A DNA stretch of 64,000 bases from Hahnella aquatica (GCA_965194505.1 OZ239144.1:992001-1056000), one strand, 5' to 3'. Shown: positions 16,350 through 24,483, numbered from the stretch's first letter. A program made the numbers and translations. The notes: a model not told the origin generated them from the sequence alone.

Positions 16350-17259
16350 AAACAGTCTCCATGAAAAGCCTGGGGTTGAGCGGATGACGCGCCTGTCGAG
16401 ACCGCTGCAGCAGCAGGGCCTGCCCGTCTGAGAGGCTCGCCAGGCTCTGCTGGACGGAGGCCTTTGCGTGGGCGGTCAGCGCGGGCTGCGATGCAGGAAA
16501 GTGTTGCACAGGAAGGCCCAGCCGCAGCCGAATGACATCACTGAGCCAGAGCTGCAAGAGACCAATCACCGCGGGCGCATCACCGGCCGTGGCGGCACGT
16601 TCAGCCCAGGCCATGGGTGCAAGGCGTGGTTCCGAGAGCAGGCCCACCAGCCAGGCGAGTTGCTCGGCCTGGGAAGCTCGATGTGCAGCCACGACTGCCG
16701 GCGGCGCAGACAGGTTCAGGCGACGGCAGCGCGACAAAATGGTGGCCGGAACACCCTGCAGCCGCTCGCCATAGAGGATGTAGTGCAGACCCTCCGTGGG
16801 CTCCTCTAGGCTTTTGAGCAAGGCATTGGCCGCAGCATGGTTGAGCCGCTCGACTGGGCCAATGACTGCAACCCGGTGGCCACCGCGGTGGGCACTGGTC
16901 TGCACGAACGTGGCCAGGCCACGGATTTGATCGATGCGAATCTCATCGCTCGCGGCCGGCTGTGAGGCATCTGAGTCGGAGTCGCCGTCCTCCTCGGCCT
17001 GCTGCTCCGATGCCGGGCGAATCCAACGGAAATCGGGGTGCTGGCCCTCCTCCACCCATTTGCAACTCGGGCATGCGCCGCAGGGCGCCGCGTTTTGCTG
17101 CGGCTGATGGCAGAGCAGGCCGGCCGCCACCGTCACCGAAAAATCGGCCACCCCAAGGCCAGGCGGGGCCACCAACAGGGCGGCACCGAAGTCTCGATCC
17201 CGCAGCGACTGGGCAGCCCTCCACCAGGCCTCAAAAAGAATATTTTCTTTCATATTCAA
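16294..17259 (-). CDS. holB: DNA polymerase III delta-prime subunit
   Basis: The delta-prime subunit is the rigid part of the clamp loader that opens the beta clamp. The 321 residues have the four-cysteine zinc module (Cys50, Cys60, Cys63, Cys66; PCGACPSC). The P-loop is degenerate (APPGLGVADF, no GKT), as expected for a subunit that does not hydrolyse ATP. An RVAVIGPVERLNHAAANALLKSLEEP block follows, with the LSRCRRL segment typical of clamp-loader proteins. Its ATG overlaps the tmk stop by four bases. The first 10 codons lie in an unusually AT-rich island. Confidence 0.92.
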   Translation of the reverse strand: MNMKENILFEAWWRAAQSLRDRDFGAALLVAPPGLGVADFSVTVAAGLLCHQPQQNAAPCGACPSCKWVEEGQHPDFRWIRPASEQQAEEDGDSDSDASQPAASDEIRIDQIRGLATFVQTSAHRGGHRVAVIGPVERLNHAAANALLKSLEEPTEGLHYILYGERLQGVPATILSRCRRLNLSAPPAVVAAHRASQAEQLAWLVGLLSEPRLAPMAWAERAATAGDAPAVIGLLQLWLSDVIRLRLGLPVQHFPASQPALTAHAKASVQQSLASLSDGQALLLQRSRQARHPLNPRLFMETVFDEFCCAIAPRTADASQR

Positions 17260-17294
17260 TGATTAAATATTCTTTCTTCAAGTGTTTTTTGTAT
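17233..17294. other. AT-rich island at the tmk/holB junction
   Basis: Only about 11 of these 62 bases are G or C, against well over 60 percent around it. It covers the last codons of tmk and the first codons of holB. On the minus strand it holds GAATATT and its inverted copy AATATTC, and two similar GAAAGAA-type runs. Both genes read through it intact. Confidence 0.6.
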
Positions 17295-17882
17295 CTCGGT
17301 GATGGGCTGTGTGCCGTCAATCCAGAGCGCCTTTGCACCCCGGCGGGCTGCGGCCCGTCGATAGCCCTCGCGCACCCGATCGAAAAACGCGGTGCCCTCG
17401 GCATCGAATCGATCGGGCACTGCGGGCGGCTGGCCCTGCGCTGACTGGGCACGCTGTGCACGTCGGGCCGCAGCCACCTCCGATGGACAGTCGAAATAAA
17501 CGACCAAATCCGGACCCTGCCAGTTGCCCTCGACCAGGCGCGTCAGGGCAAGAATGTCTTCTTCCGCAAGCCCCCGGCCCGCGCCCTGATAGGCCAGGCT
17601 CGAGTCCACGTAGCGGTCGGAAATCACCCAGGCGCCTCGCGCCAAGGCGGGCCAGACGGTCTCCTCCAAATGGGCTCGCCGGGCTGCAAAGACCAGCAGG
17701 AGCTCGGCGATTGGATCCATCGGCGTTTGGAGAATCTCTGTGCGCAGTCGCTCAGCCAGGGGGCTGCCGCCAGGCTCGCGGGTCATGACCACCTCCGAAG
17801 CCTGGCGCCGGGCGCAGGCCTCCAGGAAATCCAGGTGGGTGCTCTTGCCCGATCCATCGATGCCTTCCAAGACAATCATCAT
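17256..17882 (-). CDS. tmk: Thymidylate kinase
   Basis: Tmk phosphorylates dTMP to dTDP for DNA synthesis. The 208 residues begin with the P-loop EGIDGSGKST at 6-15. The DR-containing segment is ISDRYVDSSLAYQG, and the LID region (RAQRAQSAQGQ) lies near residue 150. The C-terminal TEIQKTLEERI helix is AT-rich at DNA level. The start overlaps the mltG stop, and the stop overlaps the holB start, so mltG-tmk-holB-tatD form a tightly coupled set, the same order as in many proteobacteria. Confidence 0.95.
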   Translation of the reverse strand: MMIVLEGIDGSGKSTHLDFLEACARRQASEVVMTREPGGSPLAERLRTEILQTPMDPIAELLLVFAARRAHLEETVWPALARGAWVISDRYVDSSLAYQGAGRGLAEEDILALTRLVEGNWQGPDLVVYFDCPSEVAAARRAQRAQSAQGQPPAVPDRFDAEGTAFFDRVREGYRRAAARRGAKALWIDGTQPITEIQKTLEERIFNH

Positions 17883-18940
17883 GGCGCATCCTCCGGTGGA
17901 GGCGGTGGCCCGAGCTGCCGCTGGAAGTGATTCACCGCATGGTTATGGCGGGCCAAGGTTTCGCTGAAGTACGAGTGGCCATTGCCCTTGGCCACGAAGT
18001 AGAGCGCCTTGATGGGGTCGGGGCTCATCGCAGCCACCAAGGCCGCCCGGCCCGGGTTGGCAATGGGCGTCGGTGGCAGGCCACGAACGTGGTACGTGTT
18101 GAACTCAGACTTCAACCGCAGGTCGTTGCGGCGCAGGTTGCCATCGAAGGCAGGCCCAAGCGCATAGATCACGGTCGGGTCTGACTGGAGCGGCATGTCG
18201 ATGCGAAGGCGGTTGTGGAAGACGGCTGAGACCCGATTGCGATCGGCCTCGACCTGGGTTTCCTTCTCAATCATCGAGGCCACGATGAGTGCCTCATAGG
18301 GAGAGGCCACCGCCACCCGGACGTTTCGGGCCTCCCAGGCCTCGGCCAGCACCCGTTGCTGAAGCCGAATGCTGCGAACCAGAATGGCCAGGTCGCTGCT
18401 GCCACGGTCGAACAAGTAGGTGTCGGGAAAGATCCAGCCTTCTGGGTTGGGCAGGGGCAATCCGGCCGCCTGGGCGAGCATGGGTGCCGCAGCCGCCGGG
18501 TCGGGCGGCAGGGTCACCCGCACGCCAGGGTGCGACTGAATCTGGCGCAGGGCCTGGGCAAAGGTCCAGCCCTCAATGATCGTCACCGACTCTTGCAGTG
18601 CCTGGCCACGGGACACCCGTTGCAGCACCACCCACAGGGAGTCGCCGGGTTTGAGCAGATACACGCCCGCACGAAGTTTGGTGTGAAGGTTCAGGACCCT
18701 GGCCGTTCGCGCAAAGGCCGTTGGCGTGATGTCCAGGCCGGCATCGGCCAGCAGAAAACCGATGGCGGGGGCAGCGCTGCCAGGGGGAATCACCAGCTCA
18801 ATGCCGCCGGAGCGCGAGGGCCCTGGCGGCACCAATGGCCGGGACAACCAAAACCAGGCCGCCGCCGCAGCCAATGCCAGGCAGAACAACCCCAGCAAAA
18901 ATAGGGCAAGGGTCCATCGCAGGGCGCTCGAGGCTCTCAT
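17879..18940 (-). CDS. mltG: Endolytic murein transglycosylase MltG (YceG)
   Basis: MltG cuts nascent glycan strands in the periplasm and is thought to set their length. The 353 residues start with a membrane anchor at about 9-31. A LysM-like region follows (LNLHTKLRAGVYLLKPGDSLW), then the YceG catalytic domain, with the catalytic Glu in ASMIEKETQ and the family motif LPPTPIANPG. The C terminus ends in the usual FSETLARHNHAV. The ATG lies immediately after GAGGAG, closer than normal for a ribosome binding site. Only 20 bases separate it from ygfZ on the other strand. Confidence 0.94.
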   Translation of the reverse strand: MRASSALRWTLALFLLGLFCLALAAAAAWFWLSRPLVPPGPSRSGGIELVIPPGSAAPAIGFLLADAGLDITPTAFARTARVLNLHTKLRAGVYLLKPGDSLWVVLQRVSRGQALQESVTIIEGWTFAQALRQIQSHPGVRVTLPPDPAAAAPMLAQAAGLPLPNPEGWIFPDTYLFDRGSSDLAILVRSIRLQQRVLAEAWEARNVRVAVASPYEALIVASMIEKETQVEADRNRVSAVFHNRLRIDMPLQSDPTVIYALGPAFDGNLRRNDLRLKSEFNTYHVRGLPPTPIANPGRAALVAAMSPDPIKALYFVAKGNGHSYFSETLARHNHAVNHFQRQLGPPPPPEDAP

Positions 18941-18946
18941 CTCCTC

Positions 18947-18953
18947 TATATTA
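18947..18953. promoter_or_regulatory. Possible shared -10 region between mltG and ygfZ
   Basis: TATATTA in the 20-base divergent gap reads as a -10-like box on both strands (TATATT on plus, TAATAT on minus). In each direction it ends 7-8 bases before the start codon, which would put transcription start at the start codon. No good -35 boxes are visible. Confidence 0.3.
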
Positions 18954-18960
18954 AAGGGGC

Positions 18961-19869
18961 ATGAACCTTCAACGCCTCAGCCCCCCCATGGCCTTCCAAG
19001 TTCTGGAATTCAAGGGGCCAGACGCGGCCAGTTTTCTGCTGAGCCAGCTCACGAATCAGTTGCCCGAGGCCGGCCAGCATCAGTTGCAAGGCTACTGCTC
19101 GGCCAAGGGACGGCTGCTGGCCATCCTTCGGCTCTGGTCGCCGGGCCCGGAGCGATTTCTGGCCCTGCTGCCCCAGGCCCTGGCCGAACAGACTGCCAAG
19201 CGACTGCGCATGTTTGTGCTTCGGGCCAAGGTTGTCATCAGCCTGCTGCCGCACCAGGTGCATGGCGCATGGCTTGACACCGCGCAGCCTGCACCGGGGG
19301 AGGTGTTGGGCCTGGCGGATGACGGCTTTGCCCTTGGCGTCTCGGCCGGCCCATCGAGCGCCGCGCGGGCCTGGATCATCACGCAAGCCTCCAGGCTCCC
19401 TGCGGCCACGGAGCCTGCCGCAGCCAGCCAGGACGACTGGCTGGCCGAGGACATGGCCTGTGGCCAGGCCTGGATCTGGCCCGAGACGGTGGAGCAGTTC
19501 GTTCCACAAATGGTGAACCTCGAACTCGTTGGAGGGGTGAGCTTCACCAAGGGCTGTTACCCCGGACAAGAAGTGGTGGCCCGAAGCCACTACCTGGGCA
19601 AGCTCAAGACACGGATGTTCTTGGTCCGCTGGCAAGGTACAGCGGCCAGCCCCGGCCAGACGGTCTGCGATGGTGCTGGTGACGTGCAGGGCGATGTGGT
19701 CATGTCTGCCCAGCAAGGCGAGCACAGCCTTGCCCTGATCAGCGCGCAGCTCGATGCCTGGAAGGCTGGAGGCCTTACGCTCTGTGGTTCGGGAACCCCA
19801 CTTGAACCCGGCAGCCTGCCCTACGAGGTGCCGCTCTCACCACCCGCGCCGAACCGCCCGCTAATCTGA
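18961..19869 (+). CDS. ygfZ: Folate-binding protein YgfZ (iron-sulfur cluster/tRNA modification factor)
   Basis: YgfZ uses tetrahydrofolate in the repair or assembly of certain iron-sulfur proteins, including MiaB, and so affects tRNA modification. The 302 residues are related to the glycine cleavage T protein. The family signature KGCYPGQEVVARSHYLGK is present with its conserved Cys199. The N-terminal part has the expected LEFKGPDAASFLLSQLTNQ segment. AAGGGG precedes the ATG by only one base. The stop overlaps the end of the convergent thioesterase gene by nine bases. Confidence 0.93.
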   Translation: MNLQRLSPPMAFQVLEFKGPDAASFLLSQLTNQLPEAGQHQLQGYCSAKGRLLAILRLWSPGPERFLALLPQALAEQTAKRLRMFVLRAKVVISLLPHQVHGAWLDTAQPAPGEVLGLADDGFALGVSAGPSSAARAWIITQASRLPAATEPAAASQDDWLAEDMACGQAWIWPETVEQFVPQMVNLELVGGVSFTKGCYPGQEVVARSHYLGKLKTRMFLVRWQGTAASPGQTVCDGAGDVQGDVVMSAQQGEHSLALISAQLDAWKAGGLTLCGSGTPLEPGSLPYEVPLSPPAPNRPLI

Positions 19870-20292
19870 TCGAATCTCAGACTGCGGCCTGGACACCCGG
19901 GCCTGGTCGCGCATGCGTCGGAAGGTGCCCATCGACTGGGCCAGCAGCCGGCCGGAGCTGTCGCGCACCTCTCCACGACAAAATGCCATGCCCGTGGAAT
20001 GGTGGTCGCAATACCCGAATGCCGAGAGCACGCCCTTGGCCGGGCGCAGGAAACTGGTCTTCATCTCAATGGTGACCACCCCATGGCCATCTGGGTCCTT
20101 GGCCCGAGCGGCCGCGGCCATGGCCGCATCCAAGAGCGTCATGAGAAGGCCGCCGTGGGCCACACCCAGGCCATTGAGGTGCCGGTCTTCGAGCACCAGG
20201 CGAATCTCGCTGTGGTCTGCATCGGCATGCACCATCTCCACACCGAGCTGGGCCACAAACGGGGTAAAGCGATAAGGGATTGAGGTCTTCAT
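19861..20292 (-). CDS. PaaI-type acyl-CoA thioesterase
   Basis: A hotdog-fold thioesterase of the PaaI/YdiI group that probably hydrolyses an acyl-CoA; the substrate is unknown. From the ATG at 20292 it has 143 residues. The core motif is LNGLGVAHGGLLMTLLDAAMA, with the catalytic Asp in that helix, followed by VVTIEMKTSFLRPA. An in-frame ATG at 20310 would add six residues (MVWFEP). I prefer the later start because TATGGT, with an upstream TG, looks like an extended -10 box overlapping the earlier ATG. The gene stands head to head with selO. Confidence 0.82.
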   Translation of the reverse strand: MKTSIPYRFTPFVAQLGVEMVHADADHSEIRLVLEDRHLNGLGVAHGGLLMTLLDAAMAAAARAKDPDGHGVVTIEMKTSFLRPAKGVLSAFGYCDHHSTGMAFCRGEVRDSSGRLLAQSMGTFRRMRDQARVSRPQSEIRSD

Positions 20293-20325
20293 GGGCTCAA
20301 ACCATACCAAGTCTTAAGATGCCGC

Positions 20326-21930
20326 ATGTCCTTCATGCCGCCGCTGCCCCCCCTTGCGCCCCACCGACCCAGCCGCAGCGCCCCCGTGGTGAGCGCAGCC
20401 GACCTCGGTGTCTCCGTGGCCCCTGGCTTTGCGGCGCTGCCTGAGACCGATGACCCACTCTGGTTTGCCTGCGACCCCACACCGCTGTCGGATGCACGGC
20501 TCGTGAGCGTCTCGCGTGCGGCCTGTTCGGAGGTTGGTCTGAACCCAGACCGTGTGATGGCCTCGCCCGCCTGGCGCGCCCTGCTCTGCGCAGAGGCCAC
20601 GCTCACCGAGCAGGCCAGTTACGCCACCGCCTACGCGGGCCACCAGTTCGGCGTGTTCGTGCCCCGACTCGGCGATGGCCGCGCCCTGTGCCTTGGCCAG
20701 ATCAACGGCCGCGAGTTTCAGCTCAAGGGCGCGGGCAGCACGCCGTATGCCCGGCATGCCGATGGCCGGGCCGTGCTGAGGTCCTCGGTGCGGGAATACC
20801 TGTGTTCCGAGGCCATGGCAGCACTGGGCATACCCACGACCCGTGCGCTCTCCTTGGCGGTCTCCACCACGCCGGTCTTTCGTGAGCAGCCAGAGCCTGC
20901 CGCCGTGATCTGCAGAACCTCGGCAAGCTTCATTCGGTTTGGGCATTTCGAGTACTTTGCGAGCCGCGGCCAGGCCGAGACCCTTCGGCTGCTGCTCGAC
21001 CACCTCACGGCACTCGACCCCCTGCTCATGAACGGTGCGCAGCCCGGTGAGCCCGCGCAGCAGGTCGAGGCCCTGGTGCTGAACCTGGCCCAACGCACCG
21101 CCCGACTCATGGCCGACTGGACGGCCGTGGGCTTCATGCATGGGGTGATGAACACCGACAACTTCTCTGTTCTGGGCCTGACCATCGACTACGGCCCGTT
21201 CGGATTCATGGAGGCCTTCGAGCCCCAGCACATCTGCAACCACAGCGATGACCGTGGCCGCTACGCCTTTGACCAGCAGCCGAGCATCGGCCTGTGGAAC
21301 CTGCAGCGGCTCCTGCTGGCGTTGTGGCCAGCGGTGTCCAGCCCTCCGCCCGACCGGGCCGCCTTCGATGCCCTGCATGAGCGCATGGTGAGCGTGTATC
21401 GGGCCACCTTCGATGAGGCCTTTCAATCTCACTTCAAGGCCAAGCTCGGCCTTGATGCCCAGGGGCTTGCCCCGAAGGAGGTCGACCGGCTGCTGGGCAC
21501 CCTCTTCGAGTTCATGGCGCAGCAGCGTGCCGACTTCACCCGATTCTTTCGGGGTACATCCCACATCGAGCCCGGCCAGGGCCTCTCACATGTGGGCTGG
21601 CAGCCCTTGCTCCGCAGCCTTGGCCTGCCCGGCGAGGATCACGTCTGGCTGGAACAGTATGCCGCCCTGCTCGCCCGGCCCGAGGCCTTGGCCGGCCATG
21701 GCGTGGTGCACTGGCAGCAGGCGCGCCGGGGCAAGAACCCCGCCTATGTGCTGCGCAATTGGATGGCCGAGACGATCATTCGTGCGCTCGAAGACCATGG
21801 CGATGCCGCCCCGCTGCAGGCTGCCCTTGGCGTGCTCTCGTCTCCCTTTGAGGACCATCCCGCCCATGCCGCATGGCGCGAGGACACGCCCGACTGGGCT
21901 CAGGCGCTCTGTGTGAGCTGTTCCAGTTAG
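20326..21930 (+). CDS. selO: Protein adenylyltransferase SelO (YdiU)
   Basis: SelO is a pseudokinase that binds ATP upside down and transfers AMP to Ser, Thr or Tyr residues of proteins, in E. coli including SucA and GrxA. The 534 residues contain the ELKGAGSTPYARHADGRAVLRSS block, the EYLCSEAMAALGIPTTRAL helix, GVMNTDNFS in the catalytic loop and IDYGPFGFME as the metal-binding segment. The C terminus ends in VSCSS, where Cys takes the place of the selenocysteine of animal homologues. An msrB gene follows nine bases later. Its target SucA is encoded at the left edge of this window. Confidence 0.95.
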   Translation: MSFMPPLPPLAPHRPSRSAPVVSAADLGVSVAPGFAALPETDDPLWFACDPTPLSDARLVSVSRAACSEVGLNPDRVMASPAWRALLCAEATLTEQASYATAYAGHQFGVFVPRLGDGRALCLGQINGREFQLKGAGSTPYARHADGRAVLRSSVREYLCSEAMAALGIPTTRALSLAVSTTPVFREQPEPAAVICRTSASFIRFGHFEYFASRGQAETLRLLLDHLTALDPLLMNGAQPGEPAQQVEALVLNLAQRTARLMADWTAVGFMHGVMNTDNFSVLGLTIDYGPFGFMEAFEPQHICNHSDDRGRYAFDQQPSIGLWNLQRLLLALWPAVSSPPPDRAAFDALHERMVSVYRATFDEAFQSHFKAKLGLDAQGLAPKEVDRLLGTLFEFMAQQRADFTRFFRGTSHIEPGQGLSHVGWQPLLRSLGLPGEDHVWLEQYAALLARPEALAGHGVVHWQQARRGKNPAYVLRNWMAETIIRALEDHGDAAPLQAALGVLSSPFEDHPAHAAWREDTPDWAQALCVSCSS

Positions 21931-21939
21931 CATAGAACC

Positions 21940-22326
21940 ATGAAAACGGACGACGACTACAAACGAGAACTCACCGACATGCAGTACGCGGTGACACGGC
22001 TCAAACACACCGAACCACCCTTCACGGGGGTCTACTGGAACCACTTCGAGCCCGGCCACTACAACTGTGTCTGCTGTGGCACGCCCCTCTATGCCTCCGA
22101 GGACAAGTTCGACGCCGGCTGTGGCTGGCCGAGCTACAGCCGGGCCATTGAGGACGACCGAATTGCCGAGCATCGTGACACCAGCCACGGCATGGTTCGC
22201 ACCGAGATCGTGTGCAAGGCCTGCGGTGCCCACCTGGGTCATGTCTTTCCCGATGGGCCCGCGCCCACAGGCATGCGCCATTGCGTGAACGCGGCCTCCC
22301 TCACCTTTGAGCCGAAACAGAAATGA
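21940..22326 (+). CDS. msrB: Peptide-methionine (R)-S-oxide reductase
   Basis: MsrB repairs oxidised methionine (R form) in proteins. The 128 residues have the structural zinc site as Cys43/Cys46 (NCVCCG) and Cys92/Cys95 (CKACG). Cys115 in MRHCVNAASL is the catalytic residue, and Cys61 in GCGWPSYS is placed for resolving. There is no signal peptide, so it acts in the cytoplasm. It follows selO by nine bases and overlaps yciB (ATGA), which suggests an operon with a redox-defence theme. Confidence 0.95.
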   Translation: MKTDDDYKRELTDMQYAVTRLKHTEPPFTGVYWNHFEPGHYNCVCCGTPLYASEDKFDAGCGWPSYSRAIEDDRIAEHRDTSHGMVRTEIVCKACGAHLGHVFPDGPAPTGMRHCVNAASLTFEPKQK

Positions 22327-22862
22327 TCAAACTGCTGGCCGACTGGCTGCCCATCATTCTGTTCTTTGTGGCCTACAAACTCGCGGACCTCTATGTGGCC
22401 ACTGCGGTGGCCATTGTGGCCAGCGCCCTGCTCATGGGTTGGATGCGAATCCGTGGCATGCCCATCGACAAAATGCAGTGGCTGAGCCTCGGGCTCATTG
22501 TGGTCTTTGGTGGTGCCACCCTGCTCCTTCAGGACGAGCGCTTCATCAAGCTCAAGCCCAGCCTGCTCTACGGGCTGTTTGGGCTGGGCCTGCTCATTCC
22601 GCAACTCTTCATGGGAACCCGGCTCATCGAGAAGCTCCTGGCCGACAAGGTGCAACTGCCGGAGGCCGCCTGGGCGCGGCTCAATGCCGCATGGGGGCTC
22701 TTTTTCCTGTTCATGGCGGGGCTCAACCTCTACGTGGCAGCCGCCTTCTCCACCGACACCTGGGTCGACTTCAAGCTCTTTGGCACGATTGGCCTGATGC
22801 TGGTCTTCGTTCTGGCCCAGGGGGTTTACATCAGTCGATTCCAGCCGCAAGACCCGCCATGA
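22323..22862 (+). CDS. yciB: Inner membrane septation protein YciB
   Basis: A 179-residue integral membrane protein with five or so hydrophobic helices. It shows the family features: an N-terminal LLADWLPIILFFVAYKLADLY helix, the QWLSLGLIVVFGGATLLLQDE segment and a late LNLYVAAAFSTDTWVDFKLFG segment. YciB (also IspZ or septation protein A) is linked to envelope integrity and cell elongation or division in enterobacteria; its biochemical role is unknown. It is coupled by overlap to msrB upstream and to bolA downstream. Confidence 0.92.
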   Translation: MIKLLADWLPIILFFVAYKLADLYVATAVAIVASALLMGWMRIRGMPIDKMQWLSLGLIVVFGGATLLLQDERFIKLKPSLLYGLFGLGLLIPQLFMGTRLIEKLLADKVQLPEAAWARLNAAWGLFFLFMAGLNLYVAAAFSTDTWVDFKLFGTIGLMLVFVLAQGVYISRFQPQDPP

Positions 22863-23128
22863 GCTTGTCGGAAGAAATTGAGCAGTGCCTTCGAGCCGCC
22901 CTTGCACCCAGCACCATGGAGCTCTGGGACGAGTCGGAGGCGCACAAAGGTCATGCAGGTGCGGCTGGCGGCGGTGGCCATTTTCACCTCATCATTGTGA
23001 GCCATGCCTTCGATGGCCAGGCCAAAATTGGCCGCCATCGGCTTGTGTATGATGCCGTCAAACATCTGATGCCTCACCGCATCCACGCCTTGTCCATCGA
23101 CGCGAAAACCCCCTCGGAGTCCCTATGA
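22859..23128 (+). CDS. BolA family protein
   Basis: The frame is open further upstream, but the ATG at 22859 overlaps the yciB stop and gives an 89-residue protein of normal BolA length. BolA proteins partner with monothiol glutaredoxins in iron-sulfur handling and affect cell shape under stress. The typical GGHFHLIIVSHAFDGQAKIGRHRLVYDAV core is present, split here as GGHFHLIIVSHAF and HRLVYDAVKHLM, with the conserved His residues. It ends IHALSIDAKTP, as family members do. The yciB-bolA-parvulin order is common in betaproteobacteria. Confidence 0.9.
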   Translation: MSLSEEIEQCLRAALAPSTMELWDESEAHKGHAGAAGGGGHFHLIIVSHAFDGQAKIGRHRLVYDAVKHLMPHRIHALSIDAKTPSESL

Positions 23129-23898
23129 TTCACGCCCTCAAGCTCGTGCTGGTCACCACCGGTCTGGCGGCCTCTGGCCTTGTGCTGGCCCAGAACATTG
23201 CCGTGGTCAACGGCCGCCCCATTCCCAAGGAGCGGGCCGATCTCTTCGTGCAGGAGCTGGAAAAGCAGGGCCAACAGGCCACGCCTGAGCTCGCCACGCT
23301 CGTGCGTCAGGAGCTGGTGGATCGTGAGATTCTCATGCAAGAGGCCGAGCGCCGGGGCCTGCCAGCGCTGCCGCAGACCAAGTTCCAGATCGATTCCTCA
23401 CGGCAGCAGATTCTCATTCAGGCCCTGGTGCAGGATGAACTCTCGCGCAACCCACTGACCGAGGCGGCGGTTCAAGCAGAATACAAGCGGCTCACGGCTG
23501 AGCCCATCGTGGAATATCGTGCACGTCACATTCTGCTGGAGACCGAGGCCGAGGCCAAAGCAGTCATTGAAAAGTTGCGCACCGGTGCCTCCTTCCAGGT
23601 CCTGGCCAAGCAGTCCAAAGATCCGGGCTCGGCAGCCCAGGGCGGCGACCTGGACTGGGCCACGCCCCAGAGCTTTGTAAAGCCCTTTTCGGACGCCATG
23701 GTCTCCCTGAAGAAGGGTGAAGTGACCAAGGCCCCGGTTCAGTCACAGTTTGGCTGGCATGTGATTCGCCTGGATGACACCCGCGAGAATGCCCACCCGG
23801 CATTTGAAGCCGTCCGGGATCAGCTGACCGAGAGCCTTCAGCGCCAGCGCCTGAGCGAATTTCAGCAGCGCCTGAAGGCCAAGGCCAAGATTCAATAA
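23125..23898 (+). CDS. Periplasmic parvulin-type peptidyl-prolyl isomerase
   Basis: The 257 residues start with a signal peptide (hydrophobic to about residue 21, ending GLVLAQ). An N-terminal chaperone-like helical region and one parvulin domain follow, at about residues 130-225 (ARHILLETEAEAKAVIEKL, PGSAAQGGDLDW, VQSQFGWHVIRLDD). It probably helps outer membrane or periplasmic proteins fold, like PrsA or SurA relatives. Its start overlaps the bolA stop by four bases. It is the last gene of the selO-msrB-yciB-bolA run. Confidence 0.92.
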   Translation: MIHALKLVLVTTGLAASGLVLAQNIAVVNGRPIPKERADLFVQELEKQGQQATPELATLVRQELVDREILMQEAERRGLPALPQTKFQIDSSRQQILIQALVQDELSRNPLTEAAVQAEYKRLTAEPIVEYRARHILLETEAEAKAVIEKLRTGASFQVLAKQSKDPGSAAQGGDLDWATPQSFVKPFSDAMVSLKKGEVTKAPVQSQFGWHVIRLDDTRENAHPAFEAVRDQLTESLQRQRLSEFQQRLKAKAKIQ

Positions 23899-23900
23899 GC

Positions 23901-23922
23901 GGGCATCCCTTTTAGGGAGCCC
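23901..23922. terminator. Hairpin between convergent parvulin and transpeptidase genes
   Basis: GGGC-A-TCCCT pairs with AGGGA-GCCC around a TTT loop, with one bulged A: nine pairs in 22 bases. It sits two bases after the parvulin stop and 12 after the L,D-transpeptidase stop. Neither strand has a T-run, so intrinsic termination would be weak. Confidence 0.35.
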
Positions 23923-23934
23923 CGGGGAGACGCG

Positions 23935-24483
23935 TTAAAGGTGGAGGTGGACGGTGGTGCACGCCTCGACGGCATCAAAGAGGGCGATGATGTCTTCGCC
24001 TGAGATGCGCACGCAGCCAATCGAGCCCGGCTCCCCCATCTGAACGGTGGGTGGACTGCCGTGCAGGTAGATGTAACGGCGCATGGTGTCGCAGGCGCCA
24101 AACCGGTTGTGGCCGGGCTCCATGCCGCAGAGCCAGAGAATTCTGGTGAGGATCCAGTCGCGCTTGGGGCCGGCCTCGGCGAGCTCGGGAGACCAGACTT
24201 CACCCGTGGGACGACGCCCCACAAACACCGTGTGCAGCGGCGCGTTTGCGCCAATCTTGGCCCGAATGCGGTGACGCCCCAAGGGCGTCTTGAAGCTGCC
24301 CATCTCCTGCCCCACCCCATTCTTGGCCGTCGACACCGCAAAGCGCATGAGGGGGCTGGCCTCTCGCAGGGCATCTGGGTTCCAGCGGTCTTGGCCAGGC
24401 TCGAGGTCATAGAGCGAGAGCATCTGCGCTCCCACCGAAATGTCGATATGCCGCATGGCGCGTCTGATTGTCTCGCTGCTCAT
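23935..24483 (-). CDS. L,D-transpeptidase (YkuD domain) without signal peptide
   Basis: The 182 residues carry the YkuD catalytic motif: His141 (YLHGSP), then Ser154, Cys157 and Arg159 in GSIGCVRI, with Cys157 the nucleophile. Such enzymes make 3-3 peptidoglycan crosslinks or attach proteins to it in the periplasm. Here the N terminus (MSSETIRRAMRHIDISVG) has no signal peptide or membrane helix. The start overlaps the tadA stop (ATGA), supporting it; an ATG at codon 10 is possible. Similar short, signal-less YkuD proteins are, as I recall, common in Burkholderiales, so export or function may be unconventional. Confidence 0.85.
   Translation of the reverse strand: MSSETIRRAMRHIDISVGAQMLSLYDLEPGQDRWNPDALREASPLMRFAVSTAKNGVGQEMGSFKTPLGRHRIRAKIGANAPLHTVFVGRRPTGEVWSPELAEAGPKRDWILTRILWLCGMEPGHNRFGACDTMRRYIYLHGSPPTVQMGEPGSIGCVRISGEDIIALFDAVEACTTVHLHL

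Noticed and set aside
20293..20310. Upstream ATG start for the PaaI-type thioesterase
   Set aside because: It falls within a likely extended -10 box, and the later ATG gives the usual N terminus; not excluded.
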